Shown here piece after piece: positions 38,195 to 47,302 of a stretch of DNA of 64,000 bases. The stretch lies in contig ONEY01000009.1 of NCBI GenBank assembly GCA_900316965.1, positions 1 to 64,000 on the forward strand, read 5' to 3'. Made by a program: the position numbers and the translations under genes. Position 1 is the stretch's first letter, and each line of letters begins with the position of its first letter. Under the pieces are notes generated by a model, which was not told where the DNA came from, did not search any database, and saw only the letters and a list, made by a program, of their open reading frames with translations. This DNA is from an uncultured Bacteroidales bacterium (lineage in GTDB: Bacteria > Bacteroidota > Bacteroidia > Bacteroidales > P3).

Positions 38195-38548
38195 TTAGAA
38201 TCTTTTCTCTTTGATACGGGCTTTCTTACCTGTAAGGTTACGCAGATAGAAGATACGAGCTCTGCGAACAGAACCGCGCTTGTTGATGTCAATCTGCTCG
38301 ATGAAGGGTGATGCGATCGGGAAGATACGCTCAACGCCAACACCGTTGGTAATCTTACGGACAGTAAAGGTCTCAGTAGAACCACTTCCGGAACGCTGAA
38401 GAACGACACCCTGGAAATTCTGGATACGCTCTTTGTTGCCTTCCTTGATTTTGTAATGGACAGTGATGGTATCTCCGGCCTTAAATTCGGGGAACGCTTT
38501 GCGCTCGACCAAATTCTCTACGTATTGCATTATTTCTGTTTTTCCCAT
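38195..38548 (-). CDS. rplS: 50S ribosomal protein L19
   Basis: 117 residues, full length. Family features: [25 protein letters not shown], the GVGVERIFP segment, and the basic [21 protein letters not shown] end. L19 lies at the 30S-50S interface. It starts 28 bases after the end of rplT, so it is probably cotranscribed with the IF3 operon, whereas in many other bacteria rplS sits with trmD. Confidence 0.98.
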   Translation of the reverse strand: MGKTEIMQYVENLVERKAFPEFKAGDTITVHYKIKEGNKERIQNFQGVVLQRSGSGSTETFTVRKITNGVGVERIFPIASPFIEQIDINKRGSVRRARIFYLRNLTGKKARIKEKRF

Positions 38549-38576
38549 GACTTAAAAAAAATTTACAGGTTCAACA

Positions 38577-38924
38577 TTATTTCTTTACCATCTTAACAAC
38601 AGCGGTGAAAGCCTCGGGGTTGTTCATGGCCAGGTCGGCCAAAACCTTACGGTTCAGTTCGATGTTGTTCTTATGCAGTTCGCCCATAAAAACGGAATAG
38701 GAGATGCCGTTCATGCGGCAACCGGCATTGATACGGTTGATCCACAGTGCGCGGAACTCTCTTTTCTTGTTCTTGCGGTCACGGTATGCGTAGGTCTGAC
38801 CTTTTTCCCATTTATTTTTGGCTACTGTCCAAACGTTTTTACCTCTTCCCCAGTAACCTTTGGTGCGGTTGAGGATTTTTTTTCTGCGGGCTCTTGAAGC
38901 CACAGCATTTACTGATCTTGGCAT
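38577..38924 (-). CDS. rplT: 50S ribosomal protein L20
   Basis: 115 residues, full length. Typical [18 protein letters not shown] start, basic N-terminal extension that threads into 23S rRNA, and [21 protein letters not shown] core. Early assembly protein. It belongs to the classical infC-rpmI-rplT set. The 160-base gap to rpmI contains a small hairpin (39041-39060). Confidence 0.98.
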   Translation of the reverse strand: MPRSVNAVASRARRKKILNRTKGYWGRGKNVWTVAKNKWEKGQTYAYRDRKNKKREFRALWINRINAGCRMNGISYSVFMGELHKNNIELNRKVLADLAMNNPEAFTAVVKMVKK

Positions 38925-39040
38925 AAATTTTAATTTTTTTTCATTTCAGCGGTGCCCTTGTCGCTTGTCTTTACGACTTTGCTATAAGAAACACTCTTTT
39001 GTGCTGTAAATAATGGTTAATTACTCCTTTGGGCAATTGT

Positions 39041-39060
39041 TGTTGAGATTACTCTCAACA
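39041..39060 (-). promoter_or_regulatory. Hairpin in the rpmI-rplT gap
   Basis: TGTTGAGA and TCTCAACA form a perfect 8-bp stem with TTAC loop. No T run follows on the minus strand, so it is not a simple terminator. In other bacteria L20 represses its own operon through structured leader RNA; whether this hairpin has such a role is only a guess. Confidence 0.35.
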
Positions 39061-39083
39061 GCTATCGCCGTCGGCGGGATGAA

Positions 39084-39287
39084 TTACATACCGCTTGATA
39101 AAAGCATACGTTTTACGCGCTTCTCGTCATCGCGGCTCACCAATGTGGTGTGGTCGAGATTACGTTTCTGCGTGGTCTCTTTCTTAGTCAGAATGTGACT
39201 GTGATAGGCATGCTTTCTTTTGATCTTACCAGTACCGGTGAAAGCGAAACGCTTTTTGGCACTTGATTTAGTCTTTAGTGTAGGCAT
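39084..39287 (-). CDS. rpmI: 50S ribosomal protein L35
   Basis: 67 residues, full length: [21 protein letters not shown] opening, [19 protein letters not shown] middle. Middle gene of infC-rpmI-rplT. Confidence 0.97.
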   Translation of the reverse strand: MPTLKTKSSAKKRFAFTGTGKIKRKHAYHSHILTKKETTQKRNLDHTTLVSRDDEKRVKRMLLSSGM

Positions 39288-39393
39288 TACTTTACTGTTT
39301 TTTGTGGTTTAAAAGTTCTTTCGACCGGATTGATGGCGCTTCGCTCAGAAGAAACCATGTCGCGGCCATTATCGTGGATAGAGTTGTGTGTTT

Positions 39394-39960
39394 CTATTTT
39401 TTTGGCGCAATGAGCATGAGCATGCGTTTGCCTTCAAGTTTGGGCATTTGCTCGGGTTTGCCATATTCCAGCAGCGCCTCGGCAAATTTGAGCAGCTGTG
39501 CCTCGCCTTGCTCTTTATAGAGTATCGAACGGCCTTTGAAGAAAATGTCGACTTTGACTTTGTTGCCCTCTTTAAGGAATCGGATTGCATGGTTCAGTTT
39601 GAACTCAAAATCGTGGTCGTCTGTCTGTGGGCTAAGTCGTATCTCTTTGATGACAACTTTGCTCGACTTGGCCTTCATCTCTTTCTGTTTCTTTTTCAGT
39701 TCATAGTTGAACTTTTGATAGTCAACTATTTTGCATACGGGCGGCTGAGCGTTTGGCGATATTTCTACCAAGTCAAGTCCTTGGTCGTACGCCATACGCA
39801 ATGCGTCGCGTGTATCCATAATGGTGGGCTCCATACCTTCTCCAACCACACGCACTGCGGGGTCAGTAATGCGATCGTTGATACGATGGTCGGGCTCTTT
39901 TTTAACAGGACCTCTGTTGCGGAGTCCTTTGTTAGGCTGTGGTTTTATTGGTGCTGCCAA
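39394..39960 (-). CDS. infC: Translation initiation factor IF-3
   Basis: 188 residues. IF-3 keeps the 30S subunit free and proofreads start codons. N-domain (NDRITDPAVRVVGEG, AYDQGLDLVEISPNAQPPVCKI), linker rich in lysine, and C-domain (IRLSPQTDDHDFEFKLNHAIRFLKEGNKVKV) are complete. There is no ATG at the expected start: the frame begins at TTG (39958-39960), with an in-frame stop eight codons upstream. A rare start codon in infC is known from other bacteria (AUU in E. coli), where it permits autoregulation by IF-3 itself. It follows thrS by 84 bases. Confidence 0.97.
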   Translation of the reverse strand: MAAPIKPQPNKGLRNRGPVKKEPDHRINDRITDPAVRVVGEGMEPTIMDTRDALRMAYDQGLDLVEISPNAQPPVCKIVDYQKFNYELKKKQKEMKAKSSKVVIKEIRLSPQTDDHDFEFKLNHAIRFLKEGNKVKVDIFFKGRSILYKEQGEAQLLKFAEALLEYGKPEQMPKLEGKRMLMLIAPKK

Positions 39961-40044
39961 TGAGATTTTGAATTTAGTTTATAAAATGATTTGTTTGATT
40001 TTGTTTCTCAATATGAAGTCGTTAATGTCGCTCCCAACAATATA

Positions 40045-41988
40045 CTATTTGTTGTCCGTCATTACTTGTTCAATCTCTTTGTTTATGATATCGGCAAAGG
40101 CATTGGGAGTCATGCTGCCGAGGTCTCCTGCCCCTTGACGGCGTACTGAGATCGTTCCGTCGTTGATCTCTTTTTCGCCAAGAATGAGCATGAAAGGATA
40201 TTTCCCGATTTCAGCGTCACGAATCTTACGGCCAATTTTTTCGCTGCGCTCGTCAATGACACCACGAAGGTCCATGTCTTCGAGAGTCGCAAGCATTTTG
40301 CGTGCATCGTCAACATATTTTTCGCTGACAGGCAGGATGATAAACTGCTCTGGAGTGAGCCATAACGGGAATTTTCCACCAGTGTGCTCTATGAGTACTG
40401 CGCAGAATCGCTCCATTGATCCAAATGGGGCTCGGTGAATCATCACAGGACGATGTTTCTGGTTGTCGCTGCCTATGTACTCAAGCTCAAAACGCTCGGG
40501 GAGGTTGTAGTCAACCTGAATAGTTCCAAGCTGCCAACGACGGCCAATGGCGTCCTTAACCATAAAGTCGAGTTTAGGACCATAGAAAGCGGCTTCGCCG
40601 TACTCCACTTTGGCGGGAAGATTTTTCTCTTTGCATGCTTCGACAATAGCAGCTTCAGCTTTTGCCCAGTTTTCGTCGCTGCCCACATATTTGGTTTTAT
40701 CGTTAGGGTCACGAAGCGAGATTTGTGCCTCGAAATTCTCAAAGCTAAGAGCCTTGAAAATGATTTCGATAATCTCCATAACCTTAATAAACTCCTCCTT
40801 CACTTGGTCGGGGCGGCAGTAGATATGGGCATCGTCCTGCGTAAATGAACGTACGCGGGTAAGACCATGCAATTCACCACTCTGTTCATAACGATAAACA
40901 GTTCCGAATTCGGCTATACGAAGTGGCAGATCTTTATAAGAGTGTGGCTCATTCTTGAAAATCATGCAGTGGTGAGGACAGTTCATGGGCTTAAGCAAAT
41001 ACTCCTCGCCCTCTTCCGGAGTCGTGATAGGACGGAAACTGTCAGCACCATAGTGATCCCAGTGCCCCGAAGTCACATACAACTGTTTTCCGCCAATATG
41101 AGGAGTCATAACCTGCTTGTAGCCATAGCGTTTCTGAATCTTTGACAGAAATGCCTGCAAGCGAAGACGCAATTCTGTTCCCTTGGGCAACCAGATGGGA
41201 AGACCTTTTCCCACAGTGTCGCTAAACATAAAGAGTCCCAACTCTTTGCCCAACTTGCGGTGGTCGCGTTTTTTTGCTTCTTCGAGCATGGTAAGGTACT
41301 CGTCAAGCTCTTTCTTTTTCGGGAAAGTGATAGCGTAAACACGGGTCAACTGCGGACGGTGCTCGTCGCCGCGCCAGTATGCGCCGGCAAGATTTATAAG
41401 CTTTATGGCCTTGATGGGGCTGAAATCAACCAAATGGGGGCCTCGGCAAAGGTCGGTAAAGCAACCGCTGTCGTAGAATGAGATTGTGCCGTCTTCAAGG
41501 TCGTTGATAAGTTCAACTTTATATACTTCCTCACGGTCGCCAAAGACTTTTAGAGCCTCGGCTTTGGATACTTCGCGTCGGGTTATAGGAGTCTTGGCCT
41601 GAACAAGTTCCTGCATCTTTTTCTCTATTTTGGGGAAGTCTTCGCTGCTTACCTCATACTTGCCAAAATCAATGTCATAGTAGAATCCGTTTTCTATGGC
41701 AGGTCCGATACCGAACTTTATTCCAGGGTACAGCTCTTGCAATGCTGTGGCCAAAAGGTGAGCCGATGTGTGCCAGAAAGTGTGCTTGCCCTCTTCGTCA
41801 TTCCAGGTCAGCAGCTGAACTGTGGCATCTTCGTTGATAGGACGATAGAGTTCAATTACTTTGTCGTTGACTTTGGCAGAGAGCACATTGCGTGCAAGAC
41901 CCTCGCTAATGCTTTTGGCAATATCCAGAGGGGTCACACCAGCTTCATATTGGCGTACAGAACCGTCGGGGAAGGTTATATTTATCAT
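40045..41988 (-). CDS. thrS: Threonyl-tRNA synthetase
   Basis: 647 residues, full length. TGS domain ([24 protein letters not shown]), editing domain with [12 protein letters not shown] and the [16 protein letters not shown] segment, class II catalytic core with motif 2 [15 protein letters not shown] and motif 3 near [13 protein letters not shown], and C-terminal anticodon-binding domain. First gene of thrS-infC-rpmI-rplT. Promoter with both elements at 42089-42117 gives a ~95-base leader. Confidence 0.98.
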   Translation of the reverse strand: MINITFPDGSVRQYEAGVTPLDIAKSISEGLARNVLSAKVNDKVIELYRPINEDATVQLLTWNDEEGKHTFWHTSAHLLATALQELYPGIKFGIGPAIENGFYYDIDFGKYEVSSEDFPKIEKKMQELVQAKTPITRREVSKAEALKVFGDREEVYKVELINDLEDGTISFYDSGCFTDLCRGPHLVDFSPIKAIKLINLAGAYWRGDEHRPQLTRVYAITFPKKKELDEYLTMLEEAKKRDHRKLGKELGLFMFSDTVGKGLPIWLPKGTELRLRLQAFLSKIQKRYGYKQVMTPHIGGKQLYVTSGHWDHYGADSFRPITTPEEGEEYLLKPMNCPHHCMIFKNEPHSYKDLPLRIAEFGTVYRYEQSGELHGLTRVRSFTQDDAHIYCRPDQVKEEFIKVMEIIEIIFKALSFENFEAQISLRDPNDKTKYVGSDENWAKAEAAIVEACKEKNLPAKVEYGEAAFYGPKLDFMVKDAIGRRWQLGTIQVDYNLPERFELEYIGSDNQKHRPVMIHRAPFGSMERFCAVLIEHTGGKFPLWLTPEQFIILPVSEKYVDDARKMLATLEDMDLRGVIDERSEKIGRKIRDAEIGKYPFMLILGEKEINDGTISVRRQGAGDLGSMTPNAFADIINKEIEQVMTDNK

Positions 41989-42088
41989 TTTATAGTATGT
42001 TTTCTAAATGTTAAAGATGTTCATAACAAATTAGTACAAAAGAAGATACGGCAAAAAATCGTCCTCTTTCGCATTCGTTGTCAAACTG

Positions 42089-42117
42089 CAAATTTACACA
42101 AAAAAAACATTTTCAAA
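42089..42117 (-). promoter_or_regulatory. Promoter of the thrS operon
   Basis: On the minus strand TTTG (42117-42114), 17-base spacer, then TAAATTTG (42096-42089). This matches the Bacteroidota sigma consensus of TTTG and TAnnTTTG. Confidence 0.7.
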
Positions 42118-42227
42118 GAAAAAAGGCCAAAAAAAGTGAAAACCACGCTTTTTTTAGTTTTTTTAACCCTAGCGACTTAGAGATACAGAAAAAGTGGGCG
42201 ACAGATTCATTCCGCCGTCCACCTTTT

Positions 42228-42249
42228 GATAGTACTTAGATAGTACTTA
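42228..42249. repeat. Two tandem copies of an 11-bp unit
   Basis: GATAGTACTTA repeated exactly (42228-42238 and 42239-42249), in the gap between yitT-like gene and thrS promoter. Same period as the repeats at 28765 and 38019, but a different sequence. Confidence 0.85.
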
Positions 42250-42264
42250 CACGCTCTTTTCCGC

Positions 42265-43203
42265 CTATCGGTTCTCAGCGTGTTGTCTGCTTTTCTTCTT
42301 GTGTTTGTTCCAGAATCCATACACCTCGCTGACGTTGCCGGCTGTGGTGAATGCAGGAATCTCGTTTTTATTGATATAATCCATCAGTTTCGAGAACTCA
42401 TCTTTGTTGAGCAGAGCTTCAAGCTCAATGCTCTTCTCTCCCGAGTAGCCACCGATAACCTCATACATAGTGCAACCCCTCTGAAGGTCGTTGATTATGA
42501 ACTGACGCAGACGGTCGTATTCTTTCGAGACAATACAAACTCGCTTCTTGTTGTTGAGGGTTGCGGTGAAATAGTCGACAACCAAACCATTAATCCAAGT
42601 TCCGATAAGTCCTATTATGACCATACGGAATGGATTGATTGCAAATGCAGTGCAGCAAATGACGGCACCCGCCACCGAAACAGATGCGCCAATGTCGAAA
42701 TGGAGGAATTTGTTGACGATTTTTGCCAATATGTCAAGTCCACCTGTCGAGGCGTTGATGCTGAACATCAAAGCTTGAGCGGCGCTTAGCAGCAACACGA
42801 AGCAGCATAAGTCAAGCCACGGGTCGCCCATTACTGATGGGGTGCCTGTTACAGGGTTGGGGTTTGCGATGTTTTCCCAAGGGAACACTTTGGCCCAAAA
42901 GTCGGTCAAAGGTCCAAGTATCAATGCCGTATACACTGTTTTGAAACCAAATTCTTGTCCTATAAGAAGGAATGCGAGAATCAGCAAAACTATATTGATG
43001 CACATAATCCATATACCCAAGCCTTGACCATGAGAGAATATGTTGCTAAGTACAATGGAAAGACCGGATATTGTACCAATAATCAGTTTGCTAGGTACGA
43101 GGAAGTAGTATACAGCGGCAGCGGTTACCATCATGCCAAGAGTCATGATGATGAGTTCTATCCAGAACTTTTTGGTTCCGATAATATTTAGTATTTTGCT
43201 CAT
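42265..43203 (-). CDS. YitT-family inner-membrane protein (DUF161 + DUF2179)
   Basis: 312 residues. Five to six hydrophobic helices in the first ~205 residues (YYFLVPSKLIIGTISGLSIVLSN onset, the STGGLDILAKI motif typical of YitT proteins), then a soluble C-terminal domain (~215-295) with VCIVSKEYDRLRQFIINDLQRGCTMYE and the FTTAGNVSEVYG end, the DUF2179 domain. Transported substrate is not known for the family. The tail is basic (KHKKKSRQ). Its own promoter lies at 43257-43288. Confidence 0.92.
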   Translation of the reverse strand: MSKILNIIGTKKFWIELIIMTLGMMVTAAAVYYFLVPSKLIIGTISGLSIVLSNIFSHGQGLGIWIMCINIVLLILAFLLIGQEFGFKTVYTALILGPLTDFWAKVFPWENIANPNPVTGTPSVMGDPWLDLCCFVLLLSAAQALMFSINASTGGLDILAKIVNKFLHFDIGASVSVAGAVICCTAFAINPFRMVIIGLIGTWINGLVVDYFTATLNNKKRVCIVSKEYDRLRQFIINDLQRGCTMYEVIGGYSGEKSIELEALLNKDEFSKLMDYINKNEIPAFTTAGNVSEVYGFWNKHKKKSRQHAENR

Positions 43204-43256
43204 AAATTATTAATGTTGAGATTTTTAGTTGTCGTTATTTTATTTGTTTCAAAATG

Positions 43257-43288
43257 CAAAAGTACATAATTATAGGTCATACGCCAAA
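43257..43288 (-). promoter_or_regulatory. Promoter of the YitT-family gene
   Basis: Minus strand TTTG (43288-43285), 20-base spacer, TACTTTTG (43264-43257), about 54 bases before the ATG. Good match to the Bacteroidota consensus. Confidence 0.68.
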
Positions 43289-43352
43289 AGAAAAATGAGT
43301 TTTTTGTTTTTTATCACCAAAACTGATTATTAATGTGTGATGTAAACTGTTT

Positions 43353-44162
43353 TCATTCGCGCTGCATAATGTCCTGAAGTACAAGCGCGGCAAGATTGAG
43401 CCCGAAAACGGCGGTCACATGCGAAATAGAGCCGTTGACTTGTGCCTTTGTTTGATTCAAGGTAGGCGACTCACAATTTGAGGACTTGCCAAGATTGGGC
43501 AGAACTTCGGGCGACCACACACATTTGAATTTAGCCTCAGGGAAGCATTCCTTTTTTTTCATTCTTTTACGGAGCGCTCTTGCCAAGGGGCAGCCATCTA
43601 TCTCCCAGAATTCGCTGACATGAATCTGCAAAGGGTTCATTTTTAGGGCGGCTCCCATAGAACTGTAGAATTGTGTATGCGACCTCAACTCCATTCTCCT
43701 CGTGGTGTCACCCAAAGCAATACGTTGCTGCTCCTTTTGTCGGCGCATTATATGCGTGGCGTGGAGTATGAGCTCCATTTTGTCGCTGAGGCTGTCAATG
43801 GCGTCTATTATATAGTCGTATTCTTCCAAGTTGAAATTGACTGCATTCTCTTGGTTGTAAACACTGTATATGGCATTTATGTCGGCATCTGGATTAATGT
43901 CAAGCAAACGTTCTCGCATAGCTTCGACTTTTACCTGCCCTATTGTTGATGTTGTCGCCAATGACTGTCGGTTAATGTTGGTTTCGCATACTTTGTCTCC
44001 ATCCACAATAGTCAAATGCTTTATGCCGCTGCGTATCAAGCTTTCCGCACACCAGCTGCCTACGCCTCCAACACCAAAAAGTATGACTTTTGTGTCGCAA
44101 ATGCTTTCCATTGTTTTCTCTCCGAGAAGAAGACGTGCTCTGTCGAATATTTTTTTTGCCAT
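43353..44162 (-). CDS. tcdA: tRNA threonylcarbamoyladenosine dehydratase (TcdA/CsdL)
   Basis: 269 residues. E1-like (ThiF/MoeB) fold: nucleotide-binding GVGGVGSWCAESLIRSG (~30-46), TIVDGDKVCETNINRQ with the catalytic-type Arg, and DYIIDAIDSLSDKMEL. TcdA uses ATP to cyclise t6A at position 37 of ANN-decoding tRNAs. The C-terminal part (GSISHVTAVFGLNLAALV) is as in the family. Between LILHATHIMRRQ and FYSSMGAALKMNP there is a basic, polar segment of roughly 25 residues (~140-165) which I do not remember from homologues. Promoter box at 44239-44246. Confidence 0.9.
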   Translation of the reverse strand: MAKKIFDRARLLLGEKTMESICDTKVILFGVGGVGSWCAESLIRSGIKHLTIVDGDKVCETNINRQSLATTSTIGQVKVEAMRERLLDINPDADINAIYSVYNQENAVNFNLEEYDYIIDAIDSLSDKMELILHATHIMRRQKEQQRIALGDTTRRMELRSHTQFYSSMGAALKMNPLQIHVSEFWEIDGCPLARALRKRMKKKECFPEAKFKCVWSPEVLPNLGKSSNCESPTLNQTKAQVNGSISHVTAVFGLNLAALVLQDIMQRE

Positions 44163-44238
44163 TTTTGTTAGTCGCTTTTGTGATGTAATAAGTGGATATA
44201 CAGGCTAATGCGCATAGTGCGGGCTCCTTTGTTGAATG

Positions 44239-44246
44239 CAAAATTA
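44239..44246 (-). promoter_or_regulatory. -7 box of tcdA
   Basis: TAATTTTG on the minus strand, matching TAnnTTTG, 77 bases before the ATG. No -33 element recognised. Confidence 0.45.
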
Positions 44247-44394
44247 CATTTTTTTACCTTGATGCTTAATTTTTGACACTCTTTTTTCTTTTAATTGGTA
44301 AACACAAATGCGTGGCATAATACTCCAATCCATTCATCGTAGCGTCTATTTTTATAGAAACCAATTTATTAGTAATTTTTAAATCCTTTGCCTT

Positions 44395-45123
44395 ATGAAA
44401 AAAATGCACAACTTGATTATCGTGGACGAAAGCGGAAGCATGATGTCAATCGAAAAACAGGCCGTAAGTGGCATGCTTGAAACCCTTCAAAGTATCAAAA
44501 TGTCGCAAAAAAACACTCAGGACATTGTTCAGACGGTCACTTTGATTACTTTCAACTCAAATCATTTGAACTTCATTTACAATTGCACTTTGCCTGAGGT
44601 CGTTGACCCCTTGTCAATCAAATATCTGCCCGAAGGTTGCACACCATTGTACGACGCTATTGGATCTGGAATAAGTAGAATTAAAGAGGTCGCCTCTAAG
44701 GAGGACGGTGTAATTGTTACCATCATCACCGATGGTTATGAAAACTCATCTAAGGAATATACGTTGTCAGACATAAAACGTATAATAGAACAACAGAAAG
44801 AATTGGGGTGGACCATAGCCCTTATTGGAACAAGCAATCTTGATGTGGAGTCGATGGCTAAAAGTATGTCAATCAGCGACCATCTGTCTTTTTCACAAGA
44901 TGCGGGCACTACCAATCGAATGTTTCGTGAGATGAGAGAGGCTCGTGATACAAGAATCTTTATGATGGCAGAGGACATAGAGGCACCTGCATGTTGCTCA
45001 TTCTTTGACAAGTCGTCTATAAGCAGTGATGATGATGATAAGTCGGTGACTTCTGCGTCTGAACGTATCAAGAAAATTCGAGACCTAATACAAAAGGTGG
45101 AGCCGGATTCAATAAATGCTTAA
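44395..45123 (+). CDS. Cytoplasmic von Willebrand A domain protein
   Basis: 242 residues, no signal peptide. A VWA domain fills residues 1-185 with an intact metal site: DESGSM (11-16), the Thr in GCTPLYDAIG (~81-90), and the Asp in IITDGYEN (~110-117). The overall pattern (LITFNSNH, WTIALIGTSN) resembles the small TerY-type VWA proteins. The last ~60 residues are a Ser/Asp-rich linker (SSISSDDDDKS) and a short charged helix. It converges with the sigma-like gene at 45199, 75 bases away. Function unknown; metal-dependent protein binding is the family role. Confidence 0.88.
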   Translation: MKKMHNLIIVDESGSMMSIEKQAVSGMLETLQSIKMSQKNTQDIVQTVTLITFNSNHLNFIYNCTLPEVVDPLSIKYLPEGCTPLYDAIGSGISRIKEVASKEDGVIVTIITDGYENSSKEYTLSDIKRIIEQQKELGWTIALIGTSNLDVESMAKSMSISDHLSFSQDAGTTNRMFREMREARDTRIFMMAEDIEAPACCSFFDKSSISSDDDDKSVTSASERIKKIRDLIQKVEPDSINA

Positions 45124-45198
45124 CTCACTGTTCTGAAGAGCTGATGTCTATGATTTGTGATCTTAGAATAAACAATTATATCAATCCGAATAATATGA

Positions 45199-46299
45199 CT
45201 ATAATATAGACATCATTTCGAAAGGCAACACAACATTGTCGAGTAGAGAAGCCTCACGGAAAAGGGGTGCGATTTCATAGGCGTCGAATCCAGAGTCGAT
45301 GCCTATGTTGCTTACATTAAATTGCATGTCGCTGTTTCCCCGTGCAAAAGAGGTGAACTCTTCAATATAGGGCATAATTGTGTCTACGTCGCCTTGCATC
45401 GTTGGAATAGCGTAACTGTCACCATAAAGGCCGTTGGATTGACCACGTTGGGCACCATAATATTTAATGGCTTCTTCAGCAGAACGGCTCATAGGTATGC
45501 CAAGTAGATTGCTTTCGAAAACATAAATATTGTGGAGCGGTTGGGACGTGAATTCTGCTTCTCCAATAAATATCCTTTTTTCACTGCTTGAGGCGCTACC
45601 TAAGCCTATTTCCATTGAATCCAGAGATTCGTTAATATCGAAAGAGCTTCTGGAAGATAAGGTGCATGGGCGAAGTGCAGGTTCTTCCATATATTTGTTT
45701 GTGAATTGCGAATGCCCGATTTTGAAATATGGTATTATCTTGTCATTTAGTATTTTGTGGTAACGCTGAGATACTGCCGACGGTGTTATGCCAAGCCATC
45801 CTGCAATCTCTTTGCTTTTGTAGCCGTCTTGCAAAAAGGCAATAAGTATTTGTCTGTCAATAGCTCTGATGTCCAATTCAATGCACAGTTCGTCAATGGT
45901 GCTGCTATAATTCATTGGATCATCGTCGATATTGAATTCAATGTCGTTCATGCGTTGTTTAAGCCTTTCTTCGAGGCTTTCGTAAATCATTTTACTTTGC
46001 TGTGCTTTTATTTTGTCGAGCACAATGAAACGAAATCCGTTTACCATCCAAGTGGAAAGTTTTATCTCTTTTTTCCGTTGAGTCAAAGGAAGCCAGTCTT
46101 TCAATACTAGCGATAGATAATACTCGTGAGCCAGAGAGTAGAAGTCGAGACCCTCTTTCCCAATAAGATGGTATTTTTTGTTAAGGAGGAAATATGCTAT
46201 TCGGCAGAAACCATAGAAATAGTCGCGTGTAATGGTTTCGTCGTGCCTGCGAAGCCCTTCCACTATTTGGTCGTCGTTTAGGTCCGAGAAATAGGTCAT
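45199..46299 (-). CDS. Sigma-70-like protein fused to a phage-type C-terminal domain
   Basis: 366 residues. Residues ~1-110 look like sigma region 2 (DFYSLAHEYYLSL, then LSTWMVNGFRFIVLDKIKAQ) and ~135-185 like region 4 with a helix-turn-helix (GYKSKEIAGWLGITPSAVSQRYHKIL). After a Ser-rich linker (~200-230), residues ~240-366 resemble a domain known from phage non-structural proteins of the A1S_2505 type: HNIYVFESNLLGIP, LYGDSYAIPT, FNVSNIGIDSG, EIAPLFREA, VVLPFE. Residues that are conserved there (GRHGAGAA and GCGLAGY, from memory) are replaced here. Such a fusion is unusual. It may be an alternative sigma factor regulated through its C-terminal domain, or a DNA-binding protein of phage origin. 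Confidence 0.7.
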   Translation of the reverse strand: MTYFSDLNDDQIVEGLRRHDETITRDYFYGFCRIAYFLLNKKYHLIGKEGLDFYSLAHEYYLSLVLKDWLPLTQRKKEIKLSTWMVNGFRFIVLDKIKAQQSKMIYESLEERLKQRMNDIEFNIDDDPMNYSSTIDELCIELDIRAIDRQILIAFLQDGYKSKEIAGWLGITPSAVSQRYHKILNDKIIPYFKIGHSQFTNKYMEEPALRPCTLSSRSSFDINESLDSMEIGLGSASSSEKRIFIGEAEFTSQPLHNIYVFESNLLGIPMSRSAEEAIKYYGAQRGQSNGLYGDSYAIPTMQGDVDTIMPYIEEFTSFARGNSDMQFNVSNIGIDSGFDAYEIAPLFREASLLDNVVLPFEMMSIL

Positions 46300-46365
46300 G
46301 GTTGTATAAAATATGATTATTGTGTTATGTGAGCTAAAAACGGTTGAGTTTGTCTAATGAAAGTT

Positions 46366-46397
46366 AAAGAGAGCCACTCATATGAGTGACTCTCTTT
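46366..46397 (-). terminator. Terminator after rpmF
   Basis: AAAGAGAGCCACTCA (46366-46380) pairs with TGAGTGACTCTCTTT (46383-46397) apart from one C-A mismatch, with T-rich flank on either strand. Confidence 0.8.
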
Positions 46398-46422
46398 TTG
46401 CTGCTCGTCTAGAAGGTGAAGC

Positions 46423-46608
46423 TTAAGCCTCTACATTCTTTTCAATGGCAAGCTTACCTCTGTAATATCCGCATTCGGGACATACATGGTGGCGCAAAAC
46501 CTGTGCGCCACAATTGTCGCATGTGGTCAGCTGTGGAGCCTCAAGTCCATCATGCGCTCTTCTCTTTCTTGTTCTCGTCTGTGAGAATCTGTGTTTTGGA
46601 TGTGGCAT
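46423..46608 (-). CDS. rpmF: 50S ribosomal protein L32
   Basis: 61 residues: MPHPKHRFSQTRTRKRRAHD opening and a zinc-binding CDNCG...CPECGYY pair, so the zinc-binding (C+) form. It follows the DUF177 gene, the usual order yceD-rpmF. Confidence 0.97.
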   Translation of the reverse strand: MPHPKHRFSQTRTRKRRAHDGLEAPQLTTCDNCGAQVLRHHVCPECGYYRGKLAIEKNVEA

Positions 46609-46679
46609 AATTATTAATTTTTATTTTGTTTATTTTTTTTCTTGTTGTAATGCTGAAAAGGCCGTGATGTTGATTGTTG

Positions 46680-47207
46680 TCAGTCTTTCAGTTGCTTTAG
46701 TATATCCCAGCGAGGGTCTGTTGCCTCTTCATCACTCTCACTTGAGTCATTTTCTGTAAGGTAGTTCAGCATGTTTGGGTCGCATGTCGATTGTCCGTTT
46801 TCGTTGTCAGCATGGACACATCGTATTGGCATCTGAACCGCTACATATTCATACATCCATTGAGCCAAGTCGATTTTGTAGGCATTTTCAGGAAGTATGG
46901 CTATCTCTTCATCATCACTCTGATCCTCGTCACTAAATTTCACACACAATGTCTGTTCGCCCTCCACTGGCCATTCCATCTCACTGAGGCATCTGTCGCA
47001 CTCTGTCTTCACTTTTCCTGAAAAGGAGAAAAAAAACAACAGAAGCCTCTCTTTTTTCTCCAACTTTACGTCAAAATAGACCTCTCCACCTAGTATTTTT
47101 TCATTTTTGTACTCTGAAAAAAAACTATCAGTCAGCGTGTATTTATATGAGTAAGTACCTGGTTTTAAGCCGCTGAACTGTATCTCTGTGTCTATCCCGT
47201 GCTCCAT
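46680..47207 (-). CDS. YceD/DUF177 family protein
   Basis: 175 residues from the ATG at 47205-47207. The core CDRCLSEMEWPVEG and DLAQWMYEYVAVQMPIRCVH segments identify DUF177, a small family always near rpmF and linked in plants and bacteria to 23S rRNA accumulation. The acidic stretch DEDQSDDEE before the second half is typical. The frame is open 11 codons further, but the promoter box at 47230-47237 overlaps that alternative start. Confidence 0.9.
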   Translation of the reverse strand: MEHGIDTEIQFSGLKPGTYSYKYTLTDSFFSEYKNEKILGGEVYFDVKLEKKERLLLFFFSFSGKVKTECDRCLSEMEWPVEGEQTLCVKFSDEDQSDDEEIAILPENAYKIDLAQWMYEYVAVQMPIRCVHADNENGQSTCDPNMLNYLTENDSSESDEEATDPRWDILKQLKD

Positions 47208-47229
47208 TTTCACGTATTTGTTGAGTTTG

Positions 47230-47237
47230 CAAAGATA
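47230..47237 (-). promoter_or_regulatory. -7 box of DUF177-rpmF
   Basis: TATCTTTG on the minus strand, matching TAnnTTTG, 23 bases before the chosen start. Confidence 0.5.
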
Positions 47238-47302
47238 CAAACATTTTTTATTCTGATAAAAAAATATTTTTTATTAGGTTTTTTTTTTCTTTCATAATGC
47301 GC

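Noticed and set aside
42195..42227. Imperfect hairpin after the YitT-family gene
   Set aside because: Pairing needs a bulge and a G-T pair, and T run is weak; not listed as a terminator.
45140..45215. Inverted repeat GATGTCTAT / ATAGACATC as terminator between VWA and sigma-like genes
   Set aside because: The arms are about 50 bases apart and the second is part of the end of the sigma-like coding sequence; no T run.
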